DNA of 43,714 nt from Candidatus Nanopelagicales bacterium (lineage in GTDB: Bacteria; Actinomycetota; Actinomycetes; S36-B12; GCA-2699445), in assembly GCA_030700225.1 (NCBI GenBank), contig JAUYJT010000028.1:1-43714 (forward strand), written 5' to 3'. Position numbers and translations under genes: made by a program. The notes below the pieces were generated by a model. The model did not search any database and was not told the DNA's origin. It saw nothing but the letters and a program-made list of their open reading frames with translations. Positions 28,052-37,296 of the stretch are shown piece after piece; positions within the stretch are counted from its first letter, which is position 1; each line of letters begins with the position of its first letter.

Positions 28052-28064
28052 AACCCCATTGTTG
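28051..28064. promoter_or_regulatory. SufR operator CAAC-N6-GTTG over the sufR start
   Basis: The plus strand reads CAACCCCATTGTTG, a perfect CAAC-N6-GTTG palindrome. This is the operator described for cyanobacterial SufR and, as I recall, for Streptomyces SufR. On the coding strand it overlaps the GTG start codon of sufR. The AACAAT hexamer within it (28063-28058) lies where the -10 element of a leaderless transcript would be, so SufR binding would block RNA polymerase directly. The match is seen; the regulation is inferred. Confidence 0.85.
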
Positions 28065-28211
28065 CCTTATTCCGCGCGTTCGCCAATCCCCGGCGAGTGT
28101 GACGTAGATGACCGCTATCGGATCTGGCCGCCAGGGCGTCGCGCCTGGAGGATACTTACGAATGCGGGCTTCTCCGCGCAACGCGATCACGAGCATCGGA
28201 GGACAGACCAA

Positions 28212-28988
28212 GTGCCCCTCGATTCACTTCCCAATGCTCGAGATCTCGGGGGTCGTCCCGGGGCCGAGGGTAGGACTATCCGCGAGGGGCTCGTCTACCG
28301 TTCGGCCGCGTTGTCCGAGGGGCGCTATCTGGAGCCACTGACCCACCTGGGGATTCGCCGGGTCTTCGACCTGCGGACCGCGGGCGAGCGGAACTCACGG
28401 CCCGACGTCCTGCCCGAAGCGGCACGCTTGATCGTAGCTGATGTTCTCAGCGATGACCCGGCGTCCGGTCCGGCGTCACTGGGCAAGATCGCCCAACATG
28501 CGATGACGGGCGACGATGGCACCGACGTCGACACCGAAGCGCTTCGCGAGACCTTCAGGACCGGATACAGGTCGTTTGTTTCGATGGGCAGCGCCCGCCG
28601 GGCCTCCCGGGAGTTCCTGTCAGCGGTGGCCGATCCATACGAACCGGCGATCCTCGTCCACTGCACAGCTGGCAAGGACCGCACGGGCTGGCTGGCGGCG
28701 CTACTGCTTCTCACACTCGGCACGCCCTGGGAGGACGTGCTGGCCGACTACGAGGCGTCAGCCGAACCCGTCTGGAGCCTGTTCGAGCCGTTTCAGGACA
28801 CGTTTCTGGAGCACGGCGGAAACCTGGACGCCATCAAGGTCGCCCTTGGAGTCTTCCCGGAGTATCTGGAGGCATCCCGGGATCAGATGTTGACCGAGTT
28901 CGGATCCATAGACGCTTACTTGACCTCCGGGCTGGGTCTTCCGGCGGACTTCCGGACTCGCCTGGCCGCCCGCATGCTGACGGGCTGA
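28212..28988 (+). CDS. Tyrosine-protein phosphatase-like protein
   Basis: A 258-aa protein with the P-loop signature HCTAGKDRTG (Cys-x5-Arg) near residue 156 and the family start SLPNARDLGG plus IRRVFDLRTAGERNSRP. These place it in the bacterial tyrosine/dual-specificity phosphatase group that includes mycobacterial PtpB-like enzymes; some act on phosphoinositides. GTG 28212 has GGAGG at 28198-28202 (9-nt gap). The frame is open back to 27837 but that part overlaps sufR on the other strand. It diverges from sufR. Confidence 0.92.
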   Translation: MPLDSLPNARDLGGRPGAEGRTIREGLVYRSAALSEGRYLEPLTHLGIRRVFDLRTAGERNSRPDVLPEAARLIVADVLSDDPASGPASLGKIAQHAMTGDDGTDVDTEALRETFRTGYRSFVSMGSARRASREFLSAVADPYEPAILVHCTAGKDRTGWLAALLLLTLGTPWEDVLADYEASAEPVWSLFEPFQDTFLEHGGNLDAIKVALGVFPEYLEASRDQMLTEFGSIDAYLTSGLGLPADFRTRLAARMLTG

Positions 28989-29031
28989 CTACGTTCTGTC
29001 GACGCGCATCCTTGGACCGTAGGCGACCAAC

Positions 29032-29060
29032 CTGCCAAGTGCGCTGAGTTGCGCTAGCCT
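29032..29060 (+). promoter_or_regulatory. Candidate leaderless promoter of the MHS transporter
   Basis: TAGCCT at 29055-29060 ends six bases before the ATG at 29067, the geometry of an actinobacterial leaderless promoter, and CTGCCA at 29032-29037 is a plausible -35 with 17-nt spacing. No ribosome site lies before the ATG, in agreement. The same TAGCCTCGCG string occurs at 37241-37250 upstream of tal. Confidence 0.45.
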
Positions 29061-29066
29061 CGCGCG

Positions 29067-30434
29067 ATGCCCTTGTACACTCCACGGGCCGCCGCATCAC
29101 CGGCACCCATCGCCCGTCGTCGCGATGTGCTTTTCGCGTCCGCGGGAGCGGTCATGGAGTGGTACGACTTCATGCTGTTCGCGTACCTGGCCCCTGTCTT
29201 CGCGAAGGTGTTCTTCCCGGGCTCAGCCGGTCCAACGGCGCTGCTCGAGACCCTGGCGATATTCGCGGCGGGTTTCCTCATGGGGCCAGTGGGGAGCTTC
29301 TACTTCGGCAGCAAGGGTGACCGCAAAGGGCGGAAATGGGTTCTGACCGTCACTGTAGGAATGATGATCTTCCCAATGATGGCTACCTCGATGCTGCCGG
29401 GATACGCGACAATAGGGATCGCCGCTCCAATTCTGCTCTTGATAATGCGCCTCATACAGGGGTTCGCGGTAGGTGGCCAGTACGGCGGAGTGATGGTTGT
29501 GATGATCGAATCCGCCTCGGCCGGCCGACGTGGACGAGTCGCCAGCTACGCGACCATGACATCCGGCGTGGGTGTATTGCTCGCCGCCTGCGTGGCCGCC
29601 TCCCTCACATATTTGAGCACGCCAGCCGGATTGGAGTCATGGGCGTGGAGGATCGCGTACGTCTTCGGCACGATACTCACGATCATTGTCTTCATCCTGC
29701 GGACCAAGATGTCAGAGACCGAGTCATTCTCGGCGATGAGGCGGTCCGGCACGCTGTCACCCGCCCCGATTCGAGACACCTTCAGATTCCAGTGGCGAAC
29801 GCTGGTCAAGACGGTAGCTATCTCTGGCTACGCGAATGTTGTGTACTACATGATCGCCTCGTACATACCAACGTATCTGACAGTCGTGTACGGGTTTCAG
29901 TCGACTAAGTCACTGGTCATCGTGTCGATATTCTCCGCCATATTCGCGATCTCGGCGCCGCTCTGGGGAAGCCTCACTGATCGCGTGGGTCGCAAGCGTC
30001 CGCTAGCCATAAGCGTTGGTTTCATCATTCTGATATCCGTACCCTGCTTCGCGGCCTTCAGTACTGGTTCATCCGGCTGGACCTACCTCTCGGTCATCGC
30101 ATTGTCTCTTCCTTTGATGGCCATATGGGGGTCCTACGGCGCCTTAGGGCCTGAGATGTTCCCGGCGAAATTCAGAAGCACAGGCACCACCATCAGCTAC
30201 AACATAGGGAACTCGGTCTTCGGCGGCACCGTGCCGTTCGCGGCCACCGCACTCATCGCCATTACTGGTTGGAACTGGTCACCAGCCCTGATACTGCTGG
30301 TTGGATCACTCCTGATGATTCCTGTGTTGCGCCACACGCGAGAAACCGCGTTTTGCGATCTGGCCGCGCTGGATGCCAGTGCTCCCGCTAACAAGCCAGG
30401 CCCCTCTGAGATGACAGCGGAGCCACGGGCTTGA
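29067..30434 (+). CDS. MFS transporter, metabolite:H+ symporter (MHS) type
   Basis: A 455-aa, 12-segment transporter. GAVMEWYDFMLFAYLAPVFA near the N-terminus is the MHS signature (proline/betaine, shikimate, citrate and alpha-ketoglutarate symporters), and GSKGDRKGRKWVL is the MFS loop 2-3 motif. The substrate cannot be told; an organic acid or osmolyte is likely. I count 13 ATA isoleucine codons (in LAIFAA, LLLIMRLIQ, SYIPTY and SIFSAIF, for example), versus about four in the longer zwf gene. The base composition is softer than that of its neighbours, which suggests later acquisition. Confidence 0.92.
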   Translation: MPLYTPRAAASPAPIARRRDVLFASAGAVMEWYDFMLFAYLAPVFAKVFFPGSAGPTALLETLAIFAAGFLMGPVGSFYFGSKGDRKGRKWVLTVTVGMMIFPMMATSMLPGYATIGIAAPILLLIMRLIQGFAVGGQYGGVMVVMIESASAGRRGRVASYATMTSGVGVLLAACVAASLTYLSTPAGLESWAWRIAYVFGTILTIIVFILRTKMSETESFSAMRRSGTLSPAPIRDTFRFQWRTLVKTVAISGYANVVYYMIASYIPTYLTVVYGFQSTKSLVIVSIFSAIFAISAPLWGSLTDRVGRKRPLAISVGFIILISVPCFAAFSTGSSGWTYLSVIALSLPLMAIWGSYGALGPEMFPAKFRSTGTTISYNIGNSVFGGTVPFAATALIAITGWNWSPALILLVGSLLMIPVLRHTRETAFCDLAALDASAPANKPGPSEMTAEPRA

Positions 30435-30476
30435 CTGAAGCGCCCCAACCCCAACCAGACCCCACCATCACCGAGG

Positions 30477-30509
30477 AGCCGGTCTGAGCGCGACCCTGGG
30501 GAACCGGCT
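30477..30509. terminator. Possible bidirectional terminator hairpin
   Basis: AGCCGGT (30477-30483) pairs perfectly with ACCGGCT (30503-30509) across a 19-nt loop, in the 81-nt gap between the convergent MHS transporter and ABC permease genes. There is no T tract, as is common in high-GC actinobacteria. The evidence is position plus a short stem only. Confidence 0.3.
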
Positions 30510-30515
30510 GCGTCG

Positions 30516-31937
30516 TCACCCCCCGCTGGCCAGAGCGTCGACCGGATCAGCCCTCGCCGCCCGCGCAGCAGGCAGGACTCCCGCCAGGATCCCAAGCGAA
30601 GTGGTCCCCGCGATGACTCCAACGATCAGCCAGATGGGGAACGAGATGTAGTTGCCCTCCGCGAGGCCTTGGCCAGACAGCTCAGCGTTCAAAGCCGCGT
30701 TGCCAAGTAGCCGCACGACCATCGCGAAACCGAGCCCAATTACGCCTCCCCAGAAGCCGATCATGCCCGCTTCAAGCGTGAACAGTGTCAGAACTGTGCG
30801 TCGGCTGGCACCGGTAGCGCGCATGACGCCAATCTCACGCCGACGCTCGTAAGTCGCCATGATCATTGTGTTGACGATCCCTATGGTGGCGACAAGAAGT
30901 GAGACCGCTCCGATGCCCCCCAGGATCGACCCGACGATCGTCAGGACAGTGGTGATGGCGCTGAGCATGTCCTGGGCGGTCTGCGTGAAGACCCCCATCT
31001 CCTGGATCTCTGAAGCCACACCAGCCACGTTGGCAACCGAGTCAACGTTGACCCCTATGACGCTGTAGCCCTCACGCGCTATGGAATTCTCCCCAACGAA
31101 AGTGCACTGTTTCTCGCCGGACTCGTCGAAGTCGTTCGGGTCCTGACCCTTCCGCGGTTCCTCGAACTTGCAGAAGTACCGCGTCATGAGGGCGGTTCCC
31201 CACTCCAGGCTCACGAAGCTCTCGGAGCCATCGCCAGGCCCGCCCCCGGCGATGCCGACTACGGTGGCCGTGACCTCGACGACCTGATTCTCGTCGTAGT
31301 CGACCGGCTCGCCCGACTTGGTTGGAGGCGGACGAGTCCCGAGTGGCTCACCGGGCTTGCCCTTCAGGATCACCTTCTGCCCAATGAGCTCCCGCGGGTT
31401 GGCACCCAAGCCGAAGCTCTCGGCGTAGCCAGAGCTGAGAACTATGGCCCGCATCTCGCCCGGCTTGACGAAGCGACCTATCGCAACGGGCATGGTGCCC
31501 GCCGCGTTCGCTTCAATCGCGGTGATGTTCTCGATCGCGTACTGCTTGCCGTCCCCGTCCTTCAGGCGAATCGACTGGATCGGGTAGACGCGCAAAGCCG
31601 GGCTCACGGCCGTCACGTGAGGCAGCGCCGCGATTCGCGCGGCGAGCTTCGGGGTCAGGCGAACGGCCTCCTGTCCCTGCTGCCCGGGAGGGATGGCCTG
31701 CGGGCCCCCGCCTCCGGGCCCTTCGTTCATTCGTGACTCGTTCGAGACGATGATCCGCGTCAGCGCTCCCGAGGCCTCGAGTTGCTGTTCGAAGACGGTG
31801 CGCACGGTGATGATCGCGGCCAGGACCGATATCACGGCCACGGATCCGATCACCACAGCCAGGACAGTCAGCCCTGTGCGCAGCTTGTGCTGAACGAGGC
31901 TGGCGTTGACCATGCGGATGTAGTCGAGGAACTTCAT
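30516..31937 (-). CDS. MacB/FtsX-type ABC transporter permease
   Basis: A 473-aa permease: one N-terminal membrane segment (LTVLAVVIGSVAVISVLAAI), a large extracellular domain of about 230 residues, and three C-terminal segments of the FtsX fold, including VATIGIVNTMIMATYERRRE, the cytoplasmic turn and VMRATGASRRTVL. MacB-type pairs work as mechanotransmitters or exporters for peptides, lipids or envelope signals. The outer domain has a Gly/Pro/Gln-rich loop (MNEGPGGGGPQAIPPGQQGQ). Its start overlaps the stop of the ATPase gene (ATGA). Confidence 0.94.
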   Translation of the reverse strand: MKFLDYIRMVNASLVQHKLRTGLTVLAVVIGSVAVISVLAAIITVRTVFEQQLEASGALTRIIVSNESRMNEGPGGGGPQAIPPGQQGQEAVRLTPKLAARIAALPHVTAVSPALRVYPIQSIRLKDGDGKQYAIENITAIEANAAGTMPVAIGRFVKPGEMRAIVLSSGYAESFGLGANPRELIGQKVILKGKPGEPLGTRPPPTKSGEPVDYDENQVVEVTATVVGIAGGGPGDGSESFVSLEWGTALMTRYFCKFEEPRKGQDPNDFDESGEKQCTFVGENSIAREGYSVIGVNVDSVANVAGVASEIQEMGVFTQTAQDMLSAITTVLTIVGSILGGIGAVSLLVATIGIVNTMIMATYERRREIGVMRATGASRRTVLTLFTLEAGMIGFWGGVIGLGFAMVVRLLGNAALNAELSGQGLAEGNYISFPIWLIVGVIAGTTSLGILAGVLPAARAARADPVDALASGG

Positions 31938-32596
31938 GCCGAGACCCGGCCGTCCTGGATGTGAAGCGTCCTGCTAGCTCGCGCCGCTACGTTCGAGTCG
32001 TGAGTGATGACGAGCAGAGTCACACCCTGGTTGTTCAGCTCGACGAAGAGGTCCATGATCTCGGCACCCCGCTTGCTGTCCAGGTTGCCCGTCGGTTCGT
32101 CCGCGATCACTAGGCGCGGGTTGTTGACGAGAGCTCGAGCGATCGCGACGCGCTGCCTTTGCCCGCTCGACAGCTGGTTGGGCCTGTGGCGCAGTCGGTC
32201 CCCCATACCCAGCTTCTCCAGCGCAGCGCGCGCCCGCCGCGTTCGCTCTCGCGCGTTGACCTTCGCGAACACGAGAGGGAGCATCACGTTCCGCTCAGCC
32301 GTCTGGCGCGTGTGAAGGTTGAAGTTCTGGAAGACGAACCCCACATGCTGATTCCGGTAATGCGACATCTCGGCGTCTCCGCATCGCGACAGGTCACGGC
32401 CCTCAACGACGACACGTCCCGAGGTCGGCCGGTCCAGTCCGCCGATCACGTTAGCCAGCGTGGTCTTGCCGCTTCCCGATGGACCCATGATGGCCACGAA
32501 ATCACCGTCGTCGATCGACAGGTTCACATGCGACAGTGCCTCAATCCTCTCGTCGCCCAGGCGGTAGGCCCTGGTGACGTCCTCAAGTTGGATCAC
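31934..32596 (-). CDS. MacB/LolD-type ABC transporter ATPase
   Basis: A 220-aa nucleotide-binding protein: Walker [19 protein letters not shown], signature [17 protein letters not shown] (S in place of the first G of LSGGQ), Walker [16 protein letters not shown], and switch His in [11 protein letters not shown]. It pairs with the downstream FtsX-type permease. The GTG start overlaps the phosphoketolase stop (GTGA), so the pair is translationally coupled to a metabolic enzyme. Confidence 0.95.
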   Translation of the reverse strand: MIQLEDVTRAYRLGDERIEALSHVNLSIDDGDFVAIMGPSGSGKTTLANVIGGLDRPTSGRVVVEGRDLSRCGDAEMSHYRNQHVGFVFQNFNLHTRQTAERNVMLPLVFAKVNARERTRRARAALEKLGMGDRLRHRPNQLSSGQRQRVAIARALVNNPRLVIADEPTGNLDSKRGAEIMDLFVELNNQGVTLLVITHDSNVAARASRTLHIQDGRVSA

Positions 32597-34968
32597 CGGG
32601 CCTCCAGCGGATCCCCCAGCGACCAGTTGGCCACCTCCGGCATGTCCTCTAGATGCTCGATGACGTACTCGTCATGGCGCCTCAGTTGCGACTGGCACCA
32701 CTCGCGCAGCGCATGAGCGCCGTCGACCGTCCTGCCAGCGCTGCGCAGAGCGTTCATCACCAAGTGGTACCGGCTCATTCCATTGCGCACGACCATGTCG
32801 AATGGGGTAGTCGTCGAGCCCTGCTCCTTGAATCCGCGCACATGGAACCGGTCGGCATCGGGGCGTCCGTGGACGATCTCATGGATCGCTCCCGGGTATC
32901 CGTGGAAGGCGAAGACAACATCAACTGAGTCCGTGAACAGCTCGTCGAAGTACAGATCATCCATCCCATGCGGATGATCACTGCGTCGGTGCAGAGTCAT
33001 CAGATCTACGACGTTGACCACGCGCACACGCATCTCCGGTAGGCGCAGCTTGAGGATCTCGGCCGCGGCGACCGTCTCCATCGTCGGGACGTCGCCTGCG
33101 CAGGCCAGGATGATGTCGGGGTCGGCCGAGCCGTCGTCCGTGCCTGCCCACTCCCAAGCCGATGCGCCCCGTTCACAGTGTTCAACCGCCTCATCCATCG
33201 ACAAGTACTGCAACTGCGGTTGCTTGTCGATCACGATCAGGTTCAGGTAGTCGACACTGCGGAAGCAGTGGTCAGCGACGCTGAGCAGACAGTTCGCGTC
33301 TGGAGGCAGGTAGACGCGCGCCACCTCGCCGCGATTGGTAATCACGTTCTGGATCAAGCCAGGACCCTGATGGCTGAAACCGTTGTGGTCGTTACGCCAG
33401 CACGTGCTCGTCAACAGGATGTTCAGGCTGGGGACGGGCTTGCGCCACTTCAGCGCCGACCCTTCTTCGAGCCACTTCGCGTGCTGGATCGTCATCGAGG
33501 CACTGACCATGGCGAATGCTTCGTAGGTGGCGAACAGGCCTTGGCGCCCAGTCAGCGTGTAGGCCTCCAGCCAACCTTGGCAGTTGTGCTCGCTGAGGAC
33601 CTCCATCACACGGCCCTGCGGGCTCAGCTTCTCGTCGTCGGGGATCACCTTCTCCATCCAAGCCCGGTCGCTGACCTCGAAGACGGCGCCGATCCTGTTG
33701 GAGTTCGTCTCGTCTGGGCAGAAGACTCGGAATCCGGTCGGATTGGCCGTATAGATGTCGCGCATGAACTCACCCAGTCGGCGCGTGCTTTCGACTCGCT
33801 CGACCGCTGGACCGTCCAGCGCCACCTGATAGTCGCCGAAGTCCGGAAGTGAGAGTGGATGCAGTTCGGCGCCACCGTTGGTGTGCGGGCTGGCGGTCAT
33901 CCGCAAGTCACCAACCGGGTTCGCCGACAAAACCAAATCGCCTGGGCCGCCGGTGTCATCGAACAGGAACTCCGGGTCGTAGGACTCCATCCACTCCCGA
34001 AGGATCCGAAGATGTTCAGGGTTGCCCTTGACGCCTGACAGCGGGACCTGGTGGGAGCGCCAGGAGTCAACTACCCGCACGCCATCCACCTCCTCCGGGC
34101 CAGTCCATCCCTTCGGGCTTCGCAAGACGATCATCGGCCACCGGGGCAGGCCCGAGAAGCCCGTCTCCCGGGCGCTTCGCTGAATCTGAAGGATCTTGTC
34201 ATGGGCCTCCTGAAGAGTCCTGGCGAAGCGATGATGCATGCCGGGCAAGTCGCCGCCTGACACCTCGAGAACCTCGTAGCCATGGCCCTCGAGCATTTTG
34301 CGCAGAACCTCGGGGTCCTTGCGCGCGGAGACCGTCGGGCTCGCGATCTTGTACCCGTTCAAGTGCAGGACCGGCAACACTGCACCGTCATGAACCGGGT
34401 TCAGGAATGAGATCCCCTTCCAGGAGCCCTCCAGCGGACCAGTCTCGGCCTCGCCATCGCCAACGACCGCCAGGCAGAGCAGGTCAGGGTTGTCGAAGGC
34501 CGCACCGAAGGCGTGGACGAGGACGTAGCCCAACTCACCGCCCTCGTGGATCGACCCCGGCGTGGTCACACTGACGTGGCTCGGAATCCCGCCCGGTGCG
34601 CTGAACCGACGAAAGAGCGTCTTCATTCCGTCCGCGTCCTGAGGAGTGTCGGGGTAAGCGTCGGTCCAGGTGCCCTCGAGCCAGGACGCCGCGGTCAAAG
34701 CCGGACCCCCGTGCCCGGGTCCGGCGAAGTAGACGGTCTGCTGGCCGCGCTCCCTGATAAGTCGTGACATGTGCGCGTAGATGAACGACAGTCCTGGGGA
34801 AGTCCCCCAATGGCCAAGTAGACGGGGCTTGATGTTCTCGCTCGTGAGCGGGCGCCGAAGAAGGACGTTCTCCTGAAGGTAGATCTGCCCAACCGTCAGG
34901 TACTTGTTCGCCCTCCACCAGGCGTCGATCTTGGCCAACTCCTGATCGTCCAGGAATACGTCGCTCAC
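32593..34968 (-). CDS. xfp: Phosphoketolase (xylulose-5-phosphate/fructose-6-phosphate)
   Basis: A 791-aa thiamine-diphosphate enzyme that cleaves xylulose-5-P (and often fructose-6-P) with phosphate to acetyl phosphate plus glyceraldehyde-3-P or erythrose-4-P. Family marks are AKIDAWWRANKYLTVGQIYL at the N-terminus, FAGPGHGGPA, VGDGEAETGPLEGSWKG (ThDP/Mg site), LNGYKIASPTVSARK and CPDETNSNRIGAVFEV. GTG 34968 is preceded by GGGAGAG. It diverges from transketolase. It gives a carbon-conserving route to acetyl phosphate, which AckA and Pta (3.9-7.2 kb) can use. Confidence 0.97.
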   Translation of the reverse strand: MSDVFLDDQELAKIDAWWRANKYLTVGQIYLQENVLLRRPLTSENIKPRLLGHWGTSPGLSFIYAHMSRLIRERGQQTVYFAGPGHGGPALTAASWLEGTWTDAYPDTPQDADGMKTLFRRFSAPGGIPSHVSVTTPGSIHEGGELGYVLVHAFGAAFDNPDLLCLAVVGDGEAETGPLEGSWKGISFLNPVHDGAVLPVLHLNGYKIASPTVSARKDPEVLRKMLEGHGYEVLEVSGGDLPGMHHRFARTLQEAHDKILQIQRSARETGFSGLPRWPMIVLRSPKGWTGPEEVDGVRVVDSWRSHQVPLSGVKGNPEHLRILREWMESYDPEFLFDDTGGPGDLVLSANPVGDLRMTASPHTNGGAELHPLSLPDFGDYQVALDGPAVERVESTRRLGEFMRDIYTANPTGFRVFCPDETNSNRIGAVFEVSDRAWMEKVIPDDEKLSPQGRVMEVLSEHNCQGWLEAYTLTGRQGLFATYEAFAMVSASMTIQHAKWLEEGSALKWRKPVPSLNILLTSTCWRNDHNGFSHQGPGLIQNVITNRGEVARVYLPPDANCLLSVADHCFRSVDYLNLIVIDKQPQLQYLSMDEAVEHCERGASAWEWAGTDDGSADPDIILACAGDVPTMETVAAAEILKLRLPEMRVRVVNVVDLMTLHRRSDHPHGMDDLYFDELFTDSVDVVFAFHGYPGAIHEIVHGRPDADRFHVRGFKEQGSTTTPFDMVVRNGMSRYHLVMNALRSAGRTVDGAHALREWCQSQLRRHDEYVIEHLEDMPEVANWSLGDPLEAR

Positions 34969-35118
34969 AGCTCTCCCTGTCGTACGTCCGCCTCCACTCC
35001 TGGCTCACAGTCTCGCCAAGCTCGCGGTGCTTCGCCAGTCGCAGCAGTCCGCGCGCATCCGGATAGGCTGCCAACCATCTGGTCCGCGCGGGCCAGGACC
35101 ATCAGGAGGGACTCGCAG
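34969..35118. promoter_or_regulatory. Divergent xfp-tkt intergenic region
   Basis: These 150 nt must hold the promoters for phosphoketolase (leftward) and for transketolase (rightward). TAGGCT at 35064-35069 is a possible -10 for tkt. GGAGGG at 35105-35110 is the tkt ribosome site. I see no clear operator palindrome. The shared control region suggests that the two pathways competing for xylulose-5-P and fructose-6-P could be coregulated. Confidence 0.35.
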
Positions 35119-37197
35119 GTGACCGACCAGAGGCTGAACTGGACCGACATGGACGACCTGGCGGTGGATACAGCGCGAGTCCTGGCGATGGATTCCGTCC
35201 AGAAGGCGGGAAACGGCCATCCGGGAACAGCGATGAGCCTGGCCCCAGCCGCGTACCTGTTGTTCCAGAAGTACATGCGCCATGACCCAGCCGACCCGGG
35301 GTGGATCGGACGCGACAGGTTCGTTCTGTCCTGCGGTCATTCGAGCCTGACCTTGTACACACAGCTGTTCTTCTCCGGCTACGGCCTTGAGCTGGAGGAC
35401 CTTGAGTCGTTCCGCAAGTGGGGAAGCCTCACGCCAGGCCACCCCGAGTACGGCCATACCGTCGGCGTGGAAACGACTACCGGCCCTCTGGGGCAGGGGC
35501 TTGCGACCGCAGTCGGCATGGCGATGGGCGCCCGCTACGAGCGAGGTCTGTTCGATCCGGACGCCGCCCCGGGCGAGAGCCCGTTCGACCATAACGTCTG
35601 GGTCCTGTGCAGTGATGGGGACCTAGAGGAGGGCATCACGTCGGAAGCGTCGTCCCTGGCGGGAACCCAGCAACTGGGGAACCTGACTGTTATCTGGGAC
35701 GACAACCACATCTCGATCGAGGACGACACGGCCATTGCCTTCAACGAAGACGTACTGGAGCGCTACCGCGCCTACGGCTGGCACACCGAGTCCGTCGAGA
35801 TGTCACCCGACGGAAGCGTCGACACAGCGGGACTCGCCAGAGCCCTCGACGCAGCGGTGGCGGAGACGGGACGGCCATCGTTCATCCGCCTGCGAACAGT
35901 GATCGGTTGGCCCGCGCCGAATCTTCGGAACTCCTACAAGGCCCATGGTTCGGCACTGGGAGCAGCTGAAGTGGCGGCGACTAAGCACATCTTGGGGTGG
36001 GACCCTCACCTGGCCTTCCACATCCCCGCCGGAGTCCTGGAACACGTTCGCCAGGTGAAGCATCGCGGGGGGGTCGCGCACACTGAGTGGAACGAACGCC
36101 TGGATCTGTGGCGCGCCACCAACCCGGACCGCTCAGCGCTACTTGACCGGATCCAGTCCGGCGACCTGCCGACGATCGAAATGCCTACGTTCGAACCCGG
36201 CGCATCGATAGCGACACGCAAGGCGTCGGGATTAGTCATCCAGGCGATCGCCGCGGCCCTGCCGGAGTTCGTAGGCGGCTCGGCGGATCTGGCTGAAAGC
36301 AACCTGACGACGATCCAGGGTGCGCCTTCATTCCTGCCCGACAGCATCCAGATCAAGTCCGACTCACCTTTCGCCGGACCACATTCGCCCTATGGCCGCG
36401 TCTTGCACTTCGGGATTCGCGAGCATGCCATGGGCGCGGCAGTCAACGGCATGGCCCTGTCGGGCTTGCTGCGCCCGTTCGCGGGCACTTTCCTGATCTT
36501 CAGCGACTACATGCGCGGCGCCGTTCGCCTGTCGGCGCTCATGCGGGTACCTGTCGTCTACGTCTGGACCCATGACTCAGTGGGGCTCGGCGAGGACGGG
36601 CCGACGCATCAGCCGATCGAGCATCTGTGGTCCCTGCGGGCAATGCCCGGCCTGTCTATCGTGCGCCCCGCTGACGCCACTGAAACGGCTGCCGCCTGGC
36701 AGGCTGTGCTCCGCCGCCGCGAGCCCGCAGGACTCGCACTGACCCGGCAAGGCGTGCCGACGTTGGCGAGCTCCGACGCCACCTTCGAGGGAGTGGATCG
36801 GGGAGGCTACGTCCTTGCGGAAGCAGACGGTGGCGAGGCCCAGGTCCTGCTCCTGGCAACCGGGTCGGAAGTGCACGTGGCTCTGCGGGCCAGGCAGACC
36901 CTTCAATCCGACGGCATCCCGACCCGAGTCGTGTCGATGCCGTGTCTTGAGTGGTTCGACGAGCAGGACGCTGAATACCGCGAGTCAGTCCTGCCAACGG
37001 GTGTGCGGGCCCGTGTCTCCGTCGAGGCCGGCGCGACGCAGGGCTGGTGGAAGTACGTCGGGGACCACGGCCGGGTGATTGGTATCGACCACTTCGGCGC
37101 TTCGGCGGACGGTGCGACCCTGTTCCGCGAGTTCGGAGTTACCGCCGAGGCAGTCGTGGCAGCCGCGTCTGCCTCCCTGGCCTCTGTCGGCAGCTAG
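35119..37197 (+). CDS. tkt: Transketolase
   Basis: A 692-aa ThDP enzyme moving two-carbon units between pentose-phosphate sugars. It shows QKAGNGHPGTAMSLAPAAYL at the N-terminus, the ThDP motif CSDGDLEEG with SSLAGTQQLGNL, HFGIREHAMGAAVNGMAL, and WTHDSVGLGEDGPTHQPIEH. GTG 35119 has GGAGGG eight bases upstream. It starts the tkt-tal-zwf-opcA-pgl cluster, the standard actinobacterial pentose-phosphate order. Confidence 0.98.
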   Translation: MTDQRLNWTDMDDLAVDTARVLAMDSVQKAGNGHPGTAMSLAPAAYLLFQKYMRHDPADPGWIGRDRFVLSCGHSSLTLYTQLFFSGYGLELEDLESFRKWGSLTPGHPEYGHTVGVETTTGPLGQGLATAVGMAMGARYERGLFDPDAAPGESPFDHNVWVLCSDGDLEEGITSEASSLAGTQQLGNLTVIWDDNHISIEDDTAIAFNEDVLERYRAYGWHTESVEMSPDGSVDTAGLARALDAAVAETGRPSFIRLRTVIGWPAPNLRNSYKAHGSALGAAEVAATKHILGWDPHLAFHIPAGVLEHVRQVKHRGGVAHTEWNERLDLWRATNPDRSALLDRIQSGDLPTIEMPTFEPGASIATRKASGLVIQAIAAALPEFVGGSADLAESNLTTIQGAPSFLPDSIQIKSDSPFAGPHSPYGRVLHFGIREHAMGAAVNGMALSGLLRPFAGTFLIFSDYMRGAVRLSALMRVPVVYVWTHDSVGLGEDGPTHQPIEHLWSLRAMPGLSIVRPADATETAAAWQAVLRRREPAGLALTRQGVPTLASSDATFEGVDRGGYVLAEADGGEAQVLLLATGSEVHVALRARQTLQSDGIPTRVVSMPCLEWFDEQDAEYRESVLPTGVRARVSVEAGATQGWWKYVGDHGRVIGIDHFGASADGATLFREFGVTAEAVVAAASASLASVGS

Positions 37198-37296
37198 GGC
37201 CGCGCGCATGTCAAGGTGGGCATTCATGCCGCCCGGTGAGTAGCCTCGCGGCGAGAAGTCGATCGATCTCGGCCTGGTGCCGGGAAGGAGACACCG

